Source of the DNA: Pseudomonas allokribbensis
Lineage (GTDB): Bacteria; Pseudomonadota; Gammaproteobacteria; Pseudomonadales; Pseudomonadaceae
Assembly (NCBI RefSeq): GCF_014863605.1
Contig: NZ_CP062252.1
Location: 2,427,001-2,491,000 of the forward strand
DNA: 64,000 nt
Reading direction: 5' to 3'
The first letter of the stretch is position 1, and each line of letters begins with the position of its first letter. The notes beneath the pieces are model-generated. The model was not told where the DNA came from. It saw only the letters and a program-made list of their open reading frames with translations, and did not search any database. Positions 1-9,530 of this stretch are shown in pieces. A program made the translations under genes and the position numbers.

Positions 1-399
1 ACCGAGCTCAAAGGCAAGAAAGTCGGCGTGCTGCGTGCCAGTACCCACGACCGCTACGCCACCGAAGTGCTGGTGCCGGCCGGGATCGAACTGGTGCGTT
101 ACGGCTCGCAGCAAGAAGCTAACCTGGACATGGTGTCCGGTCGTATCGACGCGATGCTGGCCGACTCGGTCAACCTGAGCGACGGCTTCCTGAAAACCGA
201 CGCCGGCAAAGGCTTCGAATTCGTCGGCCCGACCTACGAAGACGCCAAATACTTCGGCGGCGGCGCCGGTATTGCGGTGCGTAAAGGCGATACCGAGCTG
301 GCGGAGAAATTCAACACCGCCATCAACGAAATTCGCGCCAACGGCAAGTACAAGCAAGTGCAGGACAAGTACTTCGACTTTGATGTGTACGGCCATTAA
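1..399 (+). CDS. Amino-acid ABC transporter periplasmic binding protein (C-terminal part)
   Basis: The frame is open from the first base, so only the last 132 residues are present. The sequence matches the second lobe of family-3 solute-binding proteins for lysine, arginine and ornithine (HisJ/ArtJ/AotJ type). It has the KKVGVLRAS stretch, then SGRIDAMLADSV, GAGIAVRKGD and the closing KYKQVQDKYFDFDVYG. Such proteins bind the ligand in the periplasm and deliver it to an ABC permease. The permease genes are not in view and would have to lie upstream. A strong terminator follows the stop. Specificity for basic amino acids is inferred from overall resemblance. Confidence 0.9.
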   Translation, partial: TELKGKKVGVLRASTHDRYATEVLVPAGIELVRYGSQQEANLDMVSGRIDAMLADSVNLSDGFLKTDAGKGFEFVGPTYEDAKYFGGGAGIAVRKGDTELAEKFNTAINEIRANGKYKQVQDKYFDFDVYGH

Positions 400-408
400 T
401 ACGCCGTA

Positions 409-448
409 GAAAAAAGTGGCCCCGTTGACGCGGCGGCCACTTTTTTTT
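409..448 (+). terminator. Rho-independent terminator after the binding-protein gene
   Basis: The stem AAAAGTGGCC pairs with GGCCACTTTT around a short loop and ends in a run of eight T. It lies 10 bases after the stop codon. Confidence 0.85.
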
Positions 449-526
449 CGCCTGTGATTTATCCTGTCAGCACATTTTCAATGCAGTCACTGTGCAGCAG
501 CGACTACAGAATTTCCGGAGTTCCCC

Positions 527-1638
527 ATGCAACGCATCGATCATGTACTGCCCTGGAGCCACTTGGGCAGCGAACGCTCCCTCAGCGTGTTCCGTTACGG
601 CACCGGCCCGCGCAAGGTCTACATCCAGGCCAGCCTGCACGCTGATGAACTGCCGGGCATGCGCACCGCGTGGGAGCTCAAGCAACGCCTGAACGAGCTG
701 GAACAACAGGGCCGTCTACAGGGCGTGATCGAACTGGTGCCGGTGGCCAACCCCATCGGCCTCGATCAGCACCTGCAAGGCAGTCACATGGGCCGCTTCG
801 AACTGGCGAGCGGCAAGAATTTCAACCGCTCCTTCGTCGAACTCAGCGCCCCGGTGGCCGAACGCATCGGCGATCAGTTGGGCAGCGATGCCCTGGCCAA
901 CATCGCACTGATCCGCCAGACCATGGGCCAGGTACTCGACGAGCTGCCGGCCCCGGCCTCGCAACTGGAAGCGTTGCACCGTCTGCTGCTGCGCCACGCG
1001 TGCGATGCCGATGTCACGCTGGACCTGCATTGCGATTTCGACGCCGCGATCCACATTTACGCGCTGCCGCAACACTGGCCGCAATGGCAATCCCTCGCTG
1101 CACGTCTGAAGGCTGGCGTGGCGCTGTTGTGTGAAGACTCCGGCGGCAGTTCGTTCGATGAATCGTGCTCCACGCCGTGGTTGCGCCTGGCGCGGATGTT
1201 CCCGGCGGCGGCGATCCCGCCGGCCAACCTCGCCACCACCCTGGAACTGGGCAGCATGGGCGACACCCGCGTCGATCAGGCCCAGGCCAATTGCGAAGCG
1301 ATTCTGGGTTCCTCGCCGAACAGGGCTTCATCAGCGGCGAATGGCCGAAGGCGCCAGACGAATGCTGCGAAGGCATGCCGTTCGAAGGCACCGAATACCT
1401 GTTCGCCCCGCACCATGGCGTGGTGAGTTTCCTGCGCAATGCCGGTGAATGGGTCGAGCGCGGTGATGCGTTGTTCGAAGTGGTCGATCCGTTGAAAGAT
1501 CGCGTGACCGCCGTGCGTGCCGGCACCAGCGGCGTGCTGTTTGCCATCGACCGTGGACGCTACACCCAGCCGGGTACCTGGCAGGCGAAAGTGGCGGGGC
1601 GCGAGCCGATTCGGGCGGGCAAGCTGATCAACGACTGA
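527..1638 (+). pseudogene. Succinylglutamate desuccinylase/aspartoacylase-family deacylase, interrupted by a -1 frameshift
   Basis: The first frame (from 527) encodes an M14-type zinc deacylase with H38-x-x-E41 (HADE) and a later LDLHCD with H168, the usual zinc ligands. It reads well to codon 261 (AILG) and then becomes nonsense. The correct continuation (FLAEQGFISGEWP through AGKLIND) is in the next frame from 1309 to 1638. One base is missing between 1308 and 1309; restoring it gives a 370-residue protein of normal family length. A GGAG ribosome site precedes the ATG. The gene sits after a basic amino-acid binding protein, as AotO-like proteins do in pseudomonad arginine transport loci. 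It may be a true pseudogene or a sequencing error. Confidence 0.85.
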
Positions 1639-1705
1639 CGACCCCATCTTCCGGATCACAGTGTTAGGCTCTGCCCCGAACCCTGCACTGTGTGAAGGAA
1701 GGCTT

Positions 1706-2422
1706 ATGTTGAAGGTGTTTGCTCTGTTGACCCTCCTGGCGTCCAGCGCTGTCCATGCTCAAACCTCGCTGCAAACCGATCTGCCGCTCAACTACCTGGC
1801 CCAGGTTCACCCGGATGCCGAACAGCGTCCGCTGGTGCTTTTCCTGCATGGCTACGGCAGTAACGAAGCCGATCTGATCGGCATGAAATTTCAGCTGCCC
1901 AAGCAGTACAACTACCTGTCGGTGCAGGCGCCGATGGCGTTGGGGGAAGGGCGTTTCCAGTGGTTTCGCAAGAAAGGTGACGGTGCCTACAACGGCGAGA
2001 CCGATGATCTGAAGATCGCCAGCCAGAAGCTGCGAGCCTTTATCGGCGCAGCCGCGCAGAAATATCACGCCCGACCGGACAAGGTGTACCTGATCGGTTT
2101 CAGCCAGGGCGCGATGATGACGTATGAGGTGGGGCTGCGGCAGCCAGCGGTGGTCGGTGGCATCGCCGCGTTGAGCGGGCGAGTGTTGCCGGTGCTCAAG
2201 AGTGAGCTGACGTCAGAGCAACAACATCCGCCGCTGGAAATCTTCATCGGCCACGGCACGGCGGATGACCGGGTGCCTTACAGTGGCGCCACCGCAGCCA
2301 AAGAGCTGCTGGAAAAGCTGGATTACAAACCGGCGTTCCATGCCTATCCCGGCGTCGGCCACAGCATCAGCGCGGCCGAGCTTCGGGACTTGAACGACTG
2401 GTTGCAGCAACTCAACCCTTGA
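1706..2422 (+). CDS. Secreted alpha/beta-hydrolase, phospholipase/carboxylesterase family
   Basis: A 238-residue protein starts at the ATG at 1706, behind GAAGGAAGG; an upstream in-frame start lacks such a site and would bury the signal peptide. Residues 1-18 form a signal peptide ending VHA. The mature part has the oxyanion region LHGYGSNEADL, the nucleophile elbow GFSQG (Ser133), an acid in HGTADDRVPY and the catalytic His in GVGHSIS. This fits the PF02230 esterase family, here exported to the periplasm. Substrate is unknown. It stands alone between the deacylase and a convergent secreted-protein gene. Confidence 0.9.
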   Translation: MLKVFALLTLLASSAVHAQTSLQTDLPLNYLAQVHPDAEQRPLVLFLHGYGSNEADLIGMKFQLPKQYNYLSVQAPMALGEGRFQWFRKKGDGAYNGETDDLKIASQKLRAFIGAAAQKYHARPDKVYLIGFSQGAMMTYEVGLRQPAVVGGIAALSGRVLPVLKSELTSEQQHPPLEIFIGHGTADDRVPYSGATAAKELLEKLDYKPAFHAYPGVGHSISAAELRDLNDWLQQLNP

Positions 2423-2425
2423 GGA

Positions 2426-2992
2426 TCATTTTTCGCTGAGGATGGTTTTTACCAGCGCATCGTGACCGCTCTTGTCGCTGGCCCGGGAAATCACCTGGAC
2501 CAGCGCCATGTGCGTGCCGGAGCCCGCGATCAGCGTGGTATTGAGGGTCTGGCCGCCACCTTGGGTCGCGGTGCTGTCGACTTGGCGCAGGCCCAGGCCG
2601 TTGCCTTTCTGTGTCAGGCTCTTTTCGCTGAGTTTGTTGAAGTCCGGCAGCGCCTTGCGCTGGGCTTCGATGAAATCGGACACGGTGCCGTCGAGGAACG
2701 CGCTGTCGTTATCCTTGACGTTGTTGCCTTCGGGAATCTGGTTTTCGGCGGTGATGACCACCGTCTTGGTCGCGTCGTTGGTGAACATCGTGCCCTTGGC
2801 ACCGGTCGGGCCGGCCGGCAGCGGGTCGCCGACAAAGCCTTTGGGCAGGACAAAACGGAGCTTGCCTTCGAGCATCGAGACTTTCTCGGTGACAGCCTTC
2901 TCTTTGGCCTTGGCTGCCTGAGCATTGAGGGCGCCGAAACCGGCCACCGCCGCCAGCAACAGGACGACGGCTTTCTTGCTAAGCAATGACAT
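2426..2992 (-). CDS. Exported protein, possibly DcrB/PsbP-like fold
   Basis: A 188-residue protein has a signal peptide at residues 1-26 ending NAQA. The rest alternates hydrophobic strands and polar loops (FVLPKGFVGD, KTVVITAENQIPEG, GTHMALVQVISRA), a pattern resembling small DcrB/PsbP-type periplasmic domains. There are no cysteines and no catalytic motif. Its stop is 3 bases from the stop of the convergent esterase gene. The fold suggestion is inference; the function is unknown. Confidence 0.75.
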   Translation of the reverse strand: MSLLSKKAVVLLLAAVAGFGALNAQAAKAKEKAVTEKVSMLEGKLRFVLPKGFVGDPLPAGPTGAKGTMFTNDATKTVVITAENQIPEGNNVKDNDSAFLDGTVSDFIEAQRKALPDFNKLSEKSLTQKGNGLGLRQVDSTATQGGGQTLNTTLIAGSGTHMALVQVISRASDKSGHDALVKTILSEK

Positions 2993-3078
2993 TCGAATCT
3001 CCGAGGGATGGTCGCGCTTGGGCGGCGATCATCCCACGGAGCATGCCCGGCACTCCAGAGCGGTTTGTCCGGGCGGGT

Positions 3079-3851
3079 TCAGTTCGTCGACGGCGCAGGC
3101 GCCGGTTTGGCCAGCAACTGCCGGGTGACCCCGAGCATCGCCACTGAAACGGCCACCGCCACCACGAAGCCGCCGAAGCCCAGACGTGGGACTGTCAGCG
3201 CCAACACCAGACAAAACGCCGAAAACGAATACATCCCCGTCGCCGTCGCTCGCAACAACGCAGCGGTAAACGCCGGGCCGCGCGTCTGCTGGGAAAACAC
3301 CGCCATCACGCTGCCCAGCACCGGAAATACCGCGAGCAATCCGCTCCAACGCTCGCCGACCGTGCTGGCCAGCATCGTCACTACCAGCGTCAATGCCGCG
3401 CCGGCAATCATCCGCCAGATCAGTTTGTCCGACTTCGGTGCCGGCCCAATGACCACCGGTTGAACCTTGGGAAACAGGTACGGCGCAGCAAGAAGGGCGG
3501 CTGCAGCCGCAGCCACCGAGAACGGTAGCGACGCCGGAATCAGCGACAGGATTACCGCCAGCACGGCCCAGACCGACAAAGACACAACCAGCGCCAACGG
3601 CCAGTTCGCCCGCTGCGCCACCTGCGCATAAGTGACGCAAAACGCGATCATCGCAAACATGGCCGACAACGCCGCGACCGCCGATTGCGCGGCAAACGCC
3701 GGCCCTTGCTCGATGGCGAGGAAGAACAGAATCGGCCCGACCACCACCGGCAACCCTGACAGCCACCCGGCCACACTGGGCCCCCAACGCTTGCCGGCCA
3801 GGGAAATCAGCAGCAGAAACCGGGAATCAGCAGCAGTTTGAGGATCAGCAC
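3079..3851 (-). pseudogene. Multi-spanning inner-membrane protein, frameshifted near its start
   Basis: The main frame encodes about 245 residues with eight or so hydrophobic segments (WLSGLPVVVGPILFFLA, MFAMIAFCVTYA and others), a small integral membrane protein of unknown role. The natural beginning is in another frame: a GTG at 3851, 9 bases after GGAG, reads VLILKLLLIPG and runs into FLLLISLAGKRWGPS after one missing base in the AAA run at 3817-3819 (plus strand). Restoring that base gives 257 residues. The main frame stays open upstream to 3957 by chance, so an automatic caller may give a spurious longer N-terminus. Mutation and sequencing error cannot be told apart from the sequence. 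Confidence 0.7.
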
Positions 3852-3998
3852 GCAGGTGTCTCCATCGGGTCAATGAGGGCCACGTTAGCATTGTCGTTAA
3901 TGGATTGCTGCATATGTATGCAAAATATGTATACAAAGTGCTGGGCGGGATAGCCAACTATGCTCTGACTATCAGGGTTTACCGGAGTCGATGCCGCG

Positions 3999-4538
3999 AT
4001 GAGCAGAACACCGAAGGTGTTGCGTGGATGCTGCGGAATCGGTTTGTGGGCACTGTTGCTGACGCCGACCTGGGCCAGTTGGCAGGACGCGGTGCCCGGC
4101 GCGCAGATCATTGGCACCGGCGATTTCAGCGTGTTCGGTTTCGACATTTATAACGCCCGGCTGTGGAGTGCTGCGCGTCCGTTGGCCGACGGTCAGCCCT
4201 TCGCCCTGGAATTGATCTACCGGCGCAATGTGTCTCGCGAAGATCTGGTGAAGGCCAGCGTCGATGAGATCAAGCGCCTGGCCGGATCCTCCATCAGTCC
4301 TGCGCAACTGGCGCTGTGGCAGGCCCAGATGCAGCAATCGTTCGTCGACGTTCAGGCCGGCACGCGGATTACCGGGGTGTACTTGCCGGGGCAGGGTGCG
4401 CGGTTCTTTGTCGGCCAACAGTTGCAGCACGAGATCGACGATCCGCTGTTCGCCCGGGCGTTTTTCGACATCTGGCTTGATCCCCGCACACGCAGTCCCG
4501 AGTTGCGTCAGCAATTGCTCGGCACTGCCAAACCCTGA
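3999..4538 (+). CDS. Chalcone-isomerase-like exported protein
   Basis: A 179-residue protein has a hydrophobic leader (residues 9-27, ending TWAS). The body resembles the bacterial chalcone-isomerase-like family (PF16036): GTGDFSVFGFDIYNARLW, LELIYRRNVSREDL, GVYLPGQGARFFVGQ and FARAFFDIWLDPRT. Bacterial members are periplasmic, and no chalcone substrate is implied. The reading frame starts 42 bases after the divergent LKVF-type membrane gene region, and mntH follows 76 bases after its stop. Confidence 0.85.
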   Translation: MSRTPKVLRGCCGIGLWALLLTPTWASWQDAVPGAQIIGTGDFSVFGFDIYNARLWSAARPLADGQPFALELIYRRNVSREDLVKASVDEIKRLAGSSISPAQLALWQAQMQQSFVDVQAGTRITGVYLPGQGARFFVGQQLQHEIDDPLFARAFFDIWLDPRTRSPELRQQLLGTAKP

Positions 4539-4614
4539 GCGCAGCACGTCTGCTCTTGGGCACGCCGACTGAAACGTCTAAGCTGCGCCTTTCGACTTGT
4601 TTCTGGATGTGTGC

Positions 4615-5934
4615 GTGAAATTCAGCTTGCCTAAAATCGCCACCGCGCCGTTCTGCCCGCCGGAAGTGGCCGGCAGTGTCCCGGTGGATCCGAATGCCTC
4701 ATTCTTCAAACGCGTACTGCGCTTTGCCGGCCCGGGTTTGCTGGTGTCGATCGGCTACATGGATCCGGGCAACTGGGCCACCGCCATCGAGGCCGGTTCG
4801 CGCTTCGGTTACAGCCTGTTGTTTGTGGTGTTGCTGGCGAGTCTGGCGGGCATGGTCGTGCAATGCCTGTGTTCGCGGCTGGGCATCGCCACCGGGCGCG
4901 ACTTGGCGCAACTCTCCCGCGAGCGCTACAGCACCCCGACAGCGCGGCTGCAATGGGTGCTGGCGGAAATCTCGATCATTGCCACCGACCTTGCGGAAGT
5001 ACTTGGCTGCGCGCTGGCGTTCCACCTGCTGCTGGGTTGTTCACTGACGTTCGGCATCGCCCTGACCGCATTCGATACGTTGCTCGTGCTGGCCCTGCAA
5101 AATCGCGGTTTCCGGCGGCTGGAAGCGATCATGCTGGTGCTGGTGGGCACCATCGGCGTGTGTTTCTTCGTTGAATTGTTGTTGATCAAACCGTACTGGC
5201 CGGACGTCGCCCAGGGCTTCAAACCGTCGTTGTCGGCCATCAGCGATGCGGCGCCGCTGTACCTGGCCATCGGCATCCTTGGTGCGACGGTAATGCCGCA
5301 CAACTTGTACCTGCACACCTCGATCGTGCAGACGCGGCTGATCGGCCAGGACCTGGCGAGCAAGCAGGACGCGGTGAATCTGGCGCGCATCGACACCATC
5401 GGTTCATTGGCGCTGGCGTTGCTGGTCAACGCGGCGATCCTGATTCTCGCGGCGGCAGCCTTTCATCAAACCGGGCATTCCGACGTGGTGGACATCCAGG
5501 ACGCCTACCACTTGCTCGATCCGCTGGTGGGCGGCGCGCTGGCCAGCGTGCTGTTCGGCGTGGCGCTGCTGGCGTCGGGGCAGAGTTCGACCTTCACCGG
5601 CACCATCGCCGGGCAAGTGATCATGGAAGGCTACCTGAACCTGCGGATTCCCTGCTGGCAGCGGCGCCTCATTACCCGTGGGCTGGCGCTGATTCCGGCG
5701 TTCATCGGCGTGTGGCTGATGGGCGATGGCGCGGTGGGCAAGTTGCTGGTGCTGAGCCAAGTGGTGTTGAGCCTGCAACTGCCGTTTGCGCTGTATCCAT
5801 TGATTCGCATGACTAACGACAAACAGCTGATGGGGCCGTTTGTGAATCGCTTGCCGACCCGGGTTCTGGCGTGGGGATTGTTTGTGGTGATCAGCGGCGC
5901 CAATGCCTGGCTGATTCTGCAGCTGGCCGCCTAA
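4615..5934 (+). CDS. mntH: Nramp-family Mn(II)/Fe(II) proton symporter MntH
   Basis: About 439 residues with eleven predicted membrane segments. It carries the Nramp signatures SIGYMDPGNWATAIE in helix 1 (metal ligands Asp and Asn) and GATVMPHNLYLHTSIVQ in helix 6. MntH imports divalent manganese (and iron) with protons across the inner membrane. The likely start is the GTG at 4615 (KFSLPKIA); the frame is also open to a TTG at 4597, and neither has a strong ribosome site. The stop overlaps that of the convergent LysR gene by 4 bases. No Mn riboswitch or MntR box was recognised upstream. Confidence 0.93.
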   Translation: MKFSLPKIATAPFCPPEVAGSVPVDPNASFFKRVLRFAGPGLLVSIGYMDPGNWATAIEAGSRFGYSLLFVVLLASLAGMVVQCLCSRLGIATGRDLAQLSRERYSTPTARLQWVLAEISIIATDLAEVLGCALAFHLLLGCSLTFGIALTAFDTLLVLALQNRGFRRLEAIMLVLVGTIGVCFFVELLLIKPYWPDVAQGFKPSLSAISDAAPLYLAIGILGATVMPHNLYLHTSIVQTRLIGQDLASKQDAVNLARIDTIGSLALALLVNAAILILAAAAFHQTGHSDVVDIQDAYHLLDPLVGGALASVLFGVALLASGQSSTFTGTIAGQVIMEGYLNLRIPCWQRRLITRGLALIPAFIGVWLMGDGAVGKLLVLSQVVLSLQLPFALYPLIRMTNDKQLMGPFVNRLPTRVLAWGLFVVISGANAWLILQLAA

Positions 5935-6824
5935 CGGCCGAAGGCATCCACCACAAAGTCAATGAACACCCGGGTCTTGGCCGGCATCAAGGTGCGGCTC
6001 GGATAGTACAGCGAAATCGCCCCGGCATCGCACTGCCAGTCCGGCAACAGCCGTACCAGTTCACCGCGTTCTATCTGCACGCTGACATCGGGCAACACCA
6101 GCATCGTCACGCCGAGTCCCAGCAACGCAGCCTTGCGCATGGCCATCGGATCGTTGAGCACGATGTTTGGATTCAGCAGAGCGCTGGTCTGTTCGCCAGC
6201 GTCGTTGTGCATTTGCCATTGGCGGATGCGCCCGGTGCGCAGGCCGCGCATGACGATGCCCTGGTGGTCGGCGAGGTCTGTCGGATGCCGGGGCAGGGTG
6301 CGTCCGGCCAGATAGGCCGGTGAGGCCACTGCCAATATTTCAGCGGAGGCCAGTCGCCGGGAAACCACGCCGGGCGTCAGCTCGAATCCGCCGCCAATCG
6401 CCACGTCATAACCCTCGGCAATCAAATCCACTTGGCGATTTTCGAAGTGCCATTCCGGGCGAATCAACGGATAGCGCGCCAGAAACTCCGGCAGCAGCGG
6501 CAGCATGTGATCGATGCCGAACGTCGGCGGCAGGCTGATCTTGAGCACACCCGCCGGCTCGCCGCGCTCGGTCGCCACCGTCGCAATCGCGGCCTGCAAG
6601 GCATCGAGGTTGCCGCCGATGCTCGCCAGAAAACCTTCACCGGCCTCGGTCAGCGACAGCTTGCGGGTCGAGCGCTGAAACAGCCGCACGCCAAGGTTGC
6701 GTTCAAGAATCGCCACGTTGCGGCTGACCGCCGCCGGGGTCAGCGCCAGCAACCGCGCAGCAGCAGAGAAACTGCCGGTCTCGGCGCTGCGGACGAAGGA
6801 TTCAAGATTGGCGAGGGTTTCCAT
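5931..6824 (-). CDS. LysR-family transcriptional regulator
   Basis: A 297-residue protein has an N-terminal winged helix-turn-helix (SFSAAARLLALTPAAVSRNVAILERNLG, about residues 20-50) followed by a LysR substrate domain (LKISLPPTFG, FLARYPLIRPEWHFENRQVDLI, GYDVAIGGG). It is the CrgA/YafC-like type that often controls a neighbouring oxidoreductase. It is divergent from the NADP-dependent oxidoreductase gene across a 114-base promoter region, which it probably regulates. The start METLANLES is chosen over an upstream TG-type codon because it aligns with the family's HTH spacing. Confidence 0.9.
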   Translation of the reverse strand: METLANLESFVRSAETGSFSAAARLLALTPAAVSRNVAILERNLGVRLFQRSTRKLSLTEAGEGFLASIGGNLDALQAAIATVATERGEPAGVLKISLPPTFGIDHMLPLLPEFLARYPLIRPEWHFENRQVDLIAEGYDVAIGGGFELTPGVVSRRLASAEILAVASPAYLAGRTLPRHPTDLADHQGIVMRGLRTGRIRQWQMHNDAGEQTSALLNPNIVLNDPMAMRKAALLGLGVTMLVLPDVSVQIERGELVRLLPDWQCDAGAISLYYPSRTLMPAKTRVFIDFVVDAFGR

Positions 6825-6938
6825 GGTTTCGACCTGATAGCAATGCTTGAAGATCATTCAAGGCATTACCGACTAATCAAGCAGGAATGGCAAGCGCAAG
6901 ATTGGTTTCGAGTCTTACCCCACTTTCTGGAGAACACC

Positions 6939-7541
6939 ATGAGCACTATCGGAATCATCGGCGCTGGCGCCATCGGTTCAGCGTTTGCCAAAGCCTTGTC
7001 GCGTCAGGGCATCCCGTTGGTCATCGCCAACAGTCGCGGGCCGGAGACCTTGTCCGGACTGGTCGCGGAACTCGGCCCGACCGCCCGTGCCGTTACCCGT
7101 GAAGAAGCCGCTGCCCAGGACATCGTGCTGGTCGCAGTGAACTGGTCGAAACTGCCGACAGCGCTGGCCGGGTTGCCGGACTTCGGCGGTCGGATCGTCA
7201 TCGACGCCAACAACTCGATTGAAGCGCCGTCGTTCAAACCGGTGGATTTGCAGGGGCGGCCGTCCAGCGAAGTCTTCGCTGAATGGGTGTCGGGGGCACG
7301 GGTGGTCAAGGCGTTCAACCATCTGCTGGCGCGTTTGCTGGAAGCGGACCCGGCGTCGGAGGGTGGCAAGCGCGTGTTGTTCCTGTCCGGAGATGATGCG
7401 CAGGCCAAGGCTGAAGTCGGCGCGCTGATTGATCAGCTCGGCTTCTTCGGGATCGACCTGGGCGAGTTGAGCGTGGGCGCGCGGCTGGTGCAGTTCCCGG
7501 GCGGGCCGTTGCCGGTACTGAATCTGGTGAAGTTCGCCTGA
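6939..7541 (+). CDS. NADPH-dependent F420-reductase-like oxidoreductase
   Basis: A 200-residue protein begins with a Rossmann GxGxxG motif (GIIGAGAIGSAFAKAL), then IANSRGPETL, which favours NADP(H). It continues with VLVAVNW, IDANNS and ARVVKAFNHL, typical of the family of NADPH-dependent F420 reductase homologues. Pseudomonads do not make F420, so the natural acceptor is unknown. Ribosome site GGAGA lies 5 bases upstream. It is divergent from a LysR regulator that likely controls it. Confidence 0.85.
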   Translation: MSTIGIIGAGAIGSAFAKALSRQGIPLVIANSRGPETLSGLVAELGPTARAVTREEAAAQDIVLVAVNWSKLPTALAGLPDFGGRIVIDANNSIEAPSFKPVDLQGRPSSEVFAEWVSGARVVKAFNHLLARLLEADPASEGGKRVLFLSGDDAQAKAEVGALIDQLGFFGIDLGELSVGARLVQFPGGPLPVLNLVKFA

Positions 7542-7550
7542 CGGTCGGGC

Positions 7551-7585
7551 AAAAAAATACCCGGTGCGACGTGAGTCGCACCGGG
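7551..7585 (-). terminator. Terminator of the atoB operon
   Basis: A perfect 11-bp stem CCCGGTGCGAC / GTCGCACCGGG with a 4-base loop. Read on the minus strand it is followed by TA and seven T, so it ends the atoB transcript. It may also stop the converging plus-strand gene. Confidence 0.8.
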
Positions 7586-7647
7586 CTTGTTGCCAGCGGG
7601 AGGTGGATGTCGTGGATCCGCCGCCCGCTGTTGAACCTCTTTTGCGT

Positions 7648-8829
7648 TTAAGCGCGTTCCAGCGCCAGGGCCACGCCTTGACCGCCGCCGATGCACAGGG
7701 TCGCCAGACCCTTTTTCGCATCACGCTTGATCATTTCGTGCAGCAGGGTCACCAGCACACGGCAGCCCGACGCACCGATCGGGTGACCGAGGGCGATGGC
7801 GCCGCCGTTGACGTTGACCTTGTCCAGATCCCATTGCAGATCCTTGGCCACCGCCAGGGATTGCGCGGCGAAGGCTTCGTTGGCTTCGATCAGATCCAGC
7901 TGGCCGATGCTCCAGCCGGCCTTGTCCAGGCAGCGGCGGGTGGCCGACACCGGGCCGATGCCCATGATCGCCGGGTCAACGCCGGCGTTGGCGTAGGCGG
8001 CGATTTTCGCCAGTACCGGCAGGCCCAGGGCCTTGGCTTTTTCGGCGCTCATCAGAATGACCGCAGCGGCGCCGTCGTTCAGCGACGAAGCGTTGCCGGC
8101 GGTGACGCTGCCGTCCTTCTTGAAGGCTGGGCGCAGTTTGGCCAGGGATTCTGCGGTGGTGTCGCCGCGCGGCTGCTCGTCGACCTTGAACGCCACCGGA
8201 TCGCCTTTACGCTGCGGGATCAGGATCGGGGTGATTTCATCGACAAAACGACCGGCCTCGATGGCGGCAGCGGCTTTCTGCTGCGAAGCGGCAGCGAAGG
8301 CGTCCTGCTGCTCGCGGCTGATCTCGTACTTCTCGACCAGATTCTCGGCGGTGATGCCCATGTGGTAGTCGTTGAACGCGTCCCACAGGCCATCGCTGAT
8401 CATGGTGTCGACGATTTGCGCGTGACCCATGCGCAGACCGGTGCGTGCGCCCGGCATCACATAGTTGGCCAGGCTCATGTTTTCCTGGCCGCCGGCGATG
8501 ATCACGTCAGCGTCGCCGCAACGAATCGCCTGGGCGCCGAGGTGCAGGGCCTTGAGGCCCGAACCGCAGACCTTGTTCAGGGTCATGGCGGGTACGGCGT
8601 GGGGCAGGCCGGCCTTGATCGCCGACTGGCGCGCCGGGTTCTGGCCGGCGCCGGCGGTCAGCACCTGGCCCATGATCACTTCATCGACCTGGGCGCCGTC
8701 CAGACCGGTCTGCTCAAGCAACTGGCGGATGACCGCTGCGCCCAGATCCACGGCGGAAACGGTGGCCAGCGAACCCTGGAAACTGCCGATCGCGGTACGC
8801 GTGGCGGCAACAATGACGACGTCTTGCAT
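7648..8829 (-). CDS. atoB: Acetyl-CoA C-acetyltransferase (thiolase)
   Basis: A 393-residue thiolase has all catalytic motifs: the nucleophile Cys in [10 protein letters not shown], the acid/base His in [10 protein letters not shown] and the second Cys in [15 protein letters not shown] and GGQENMS are also present. It interconverts two acetyl-CoA and acetoacetyl-CoA. It is the third gene of the dhcA-dhcB-atoB operon, starting 11 bases after the dhcB stop, where it would cleave the acetoacetyl-CoA made by the CoA-transferase. The start MQDVVIVA follows GAGGAA. Confidence 0.95.
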   Translation of the reverse strand: MQDVVIVAATRTAIGSFQGSLATVSAVDLGAAVIRQLLEQTGLDGAQVDEVIMGQVLTAGAGQNPARQSAIKAGLPHAVPAMTLNKVCGSGLKALHLGAQAIRCGDADVIIAGGQENMSLANYVMPGARTGLRMGHAQIVDTMISDGLWDAFNDYHMGITAENLVEKYEISREQQDAFAAASQQKAAAAIEAGRFVDEITPILIPQRKGDPVAFKVDEQPRGDTTAESLAKLRPAFKKDGSVTAGNASSLNDGAAAVILMSAEKAKALGLPVLAKIAAYANAGVDPAIMGIGPVSATRRCLDKAGWSIGQLDLIEANEAFAAQSLAVAKDLQWDLDKVNVNGGAIALGHPIGASGCRVLVTLLHEMIKRDAKKGLATLCIGGGQGVALALERA

Positions 8830-8840
8830 TTTCGAATTCC

Positions 8841-9506
8841 TCACTCGGCAGCGAACTGCATTTCCGGTATGTGACCCTGGACGATCAGTTTACCAGCGGT
8901 TTTGGCGACGATTTCCTCGACGCTGACGCCAGGTGCGCGTTCCTTGAGGACAAAAGCGCCATTTTCGATTTCCAGGTAGGCAAGGTCGGTCAGCACACGC
9001 TTGATGCAACCGGCACCGGTCAGCGGCAGGCTGCACTGGCTCAGCAGCTTGGACTCACCGTCCTTGGACGCGTGGGTCATGATGACGATGATGTTGTCGG
9101 CGCCAGCCACCAGGTCCATCGCGCCGCCCATGCCCTTGACCAGTTTGCCGGGGATCATCCACGAGGCGATGTTGCCTTGCACGTCCACTTCGAAGGCGCC
9201 GAGCACGGTCAGGTCGACATGACCGCCACGGATCATCGCGAAGGACTCGGCAGAGTTGAAGATCGAAGCGCCGATGCGCGCGGTCACAGTCTGTTTGCCG
9301 GCGTTGATCATATCGGCGTCGATGGTGTCTTCCGTCGGGAAAGGGCCCATGCCGAGCAGGCCGTTTTCCGATTGCAGCATGACTTCCATGCCTTCGGGGA
9401 TGTAGTTGGCGACCAGGGTCGGAATGCCGATGCCGAGGTTCACGTAGTAGCCGTCCTGCATTTCGCGGGCGACGCGTTGAGCCATTTGTTCGCGGGTAAG
9501 TGCCAT
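8841..9506 (-). CDS. dhcB: 3-oxoacid CoA-transferase subunit B (dehydrocarnitine CoA-transferase type)
   Basis: A 221-residue beta subunit has the catalytic glutamate in [12 protein letters not shown] and the family stretches [13 protein letters not shown] and [10 protein letters not shown]. It forms a heteromer with the upstream subunit and moves CoA from succinyl-CoA to a 3-oxoacid. The arrangement LysR / dhcA-dhcB-atoB matches P. aeruginosa PA1998-PA2001, where DhcAB acts on dehydrocarnitine; acetoacetate is an alternative substrate (ScoAB/AtoDA). The naming rests on this synteny. Confidence 0.9.
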   Translation of the reverse strand: MALTREQMAQRVAREMQDGYYVNLGIGIPTLVANYIPEGMEVMLQSENGLLGMGPFPTEDTIDADMINAGKQTVTARIGASIFNSAESFAMIRGGHVDLTVLGAFEVDVQGNIASWMIPGKLVKGMGGAMDLVAGADNIIVIMTHASKDGESKLLSQCSLPLTGAGCIKRVLTDLAYLEIENGAFVLKERAPGVSVEEIVAKTAGKLIVQGHIPEMQFAAE

Positions 9507-9530
9507 GTTCTTGTTCTCCGTCAGCCTGGA

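Noticed and set aside
3853..3957. An extended N-terminus for the membrane protein starting at 3957
   Set aside because: The sequence is not hydrophobic or family-like; the ribosome site and natural start are at 3851 in another frame.
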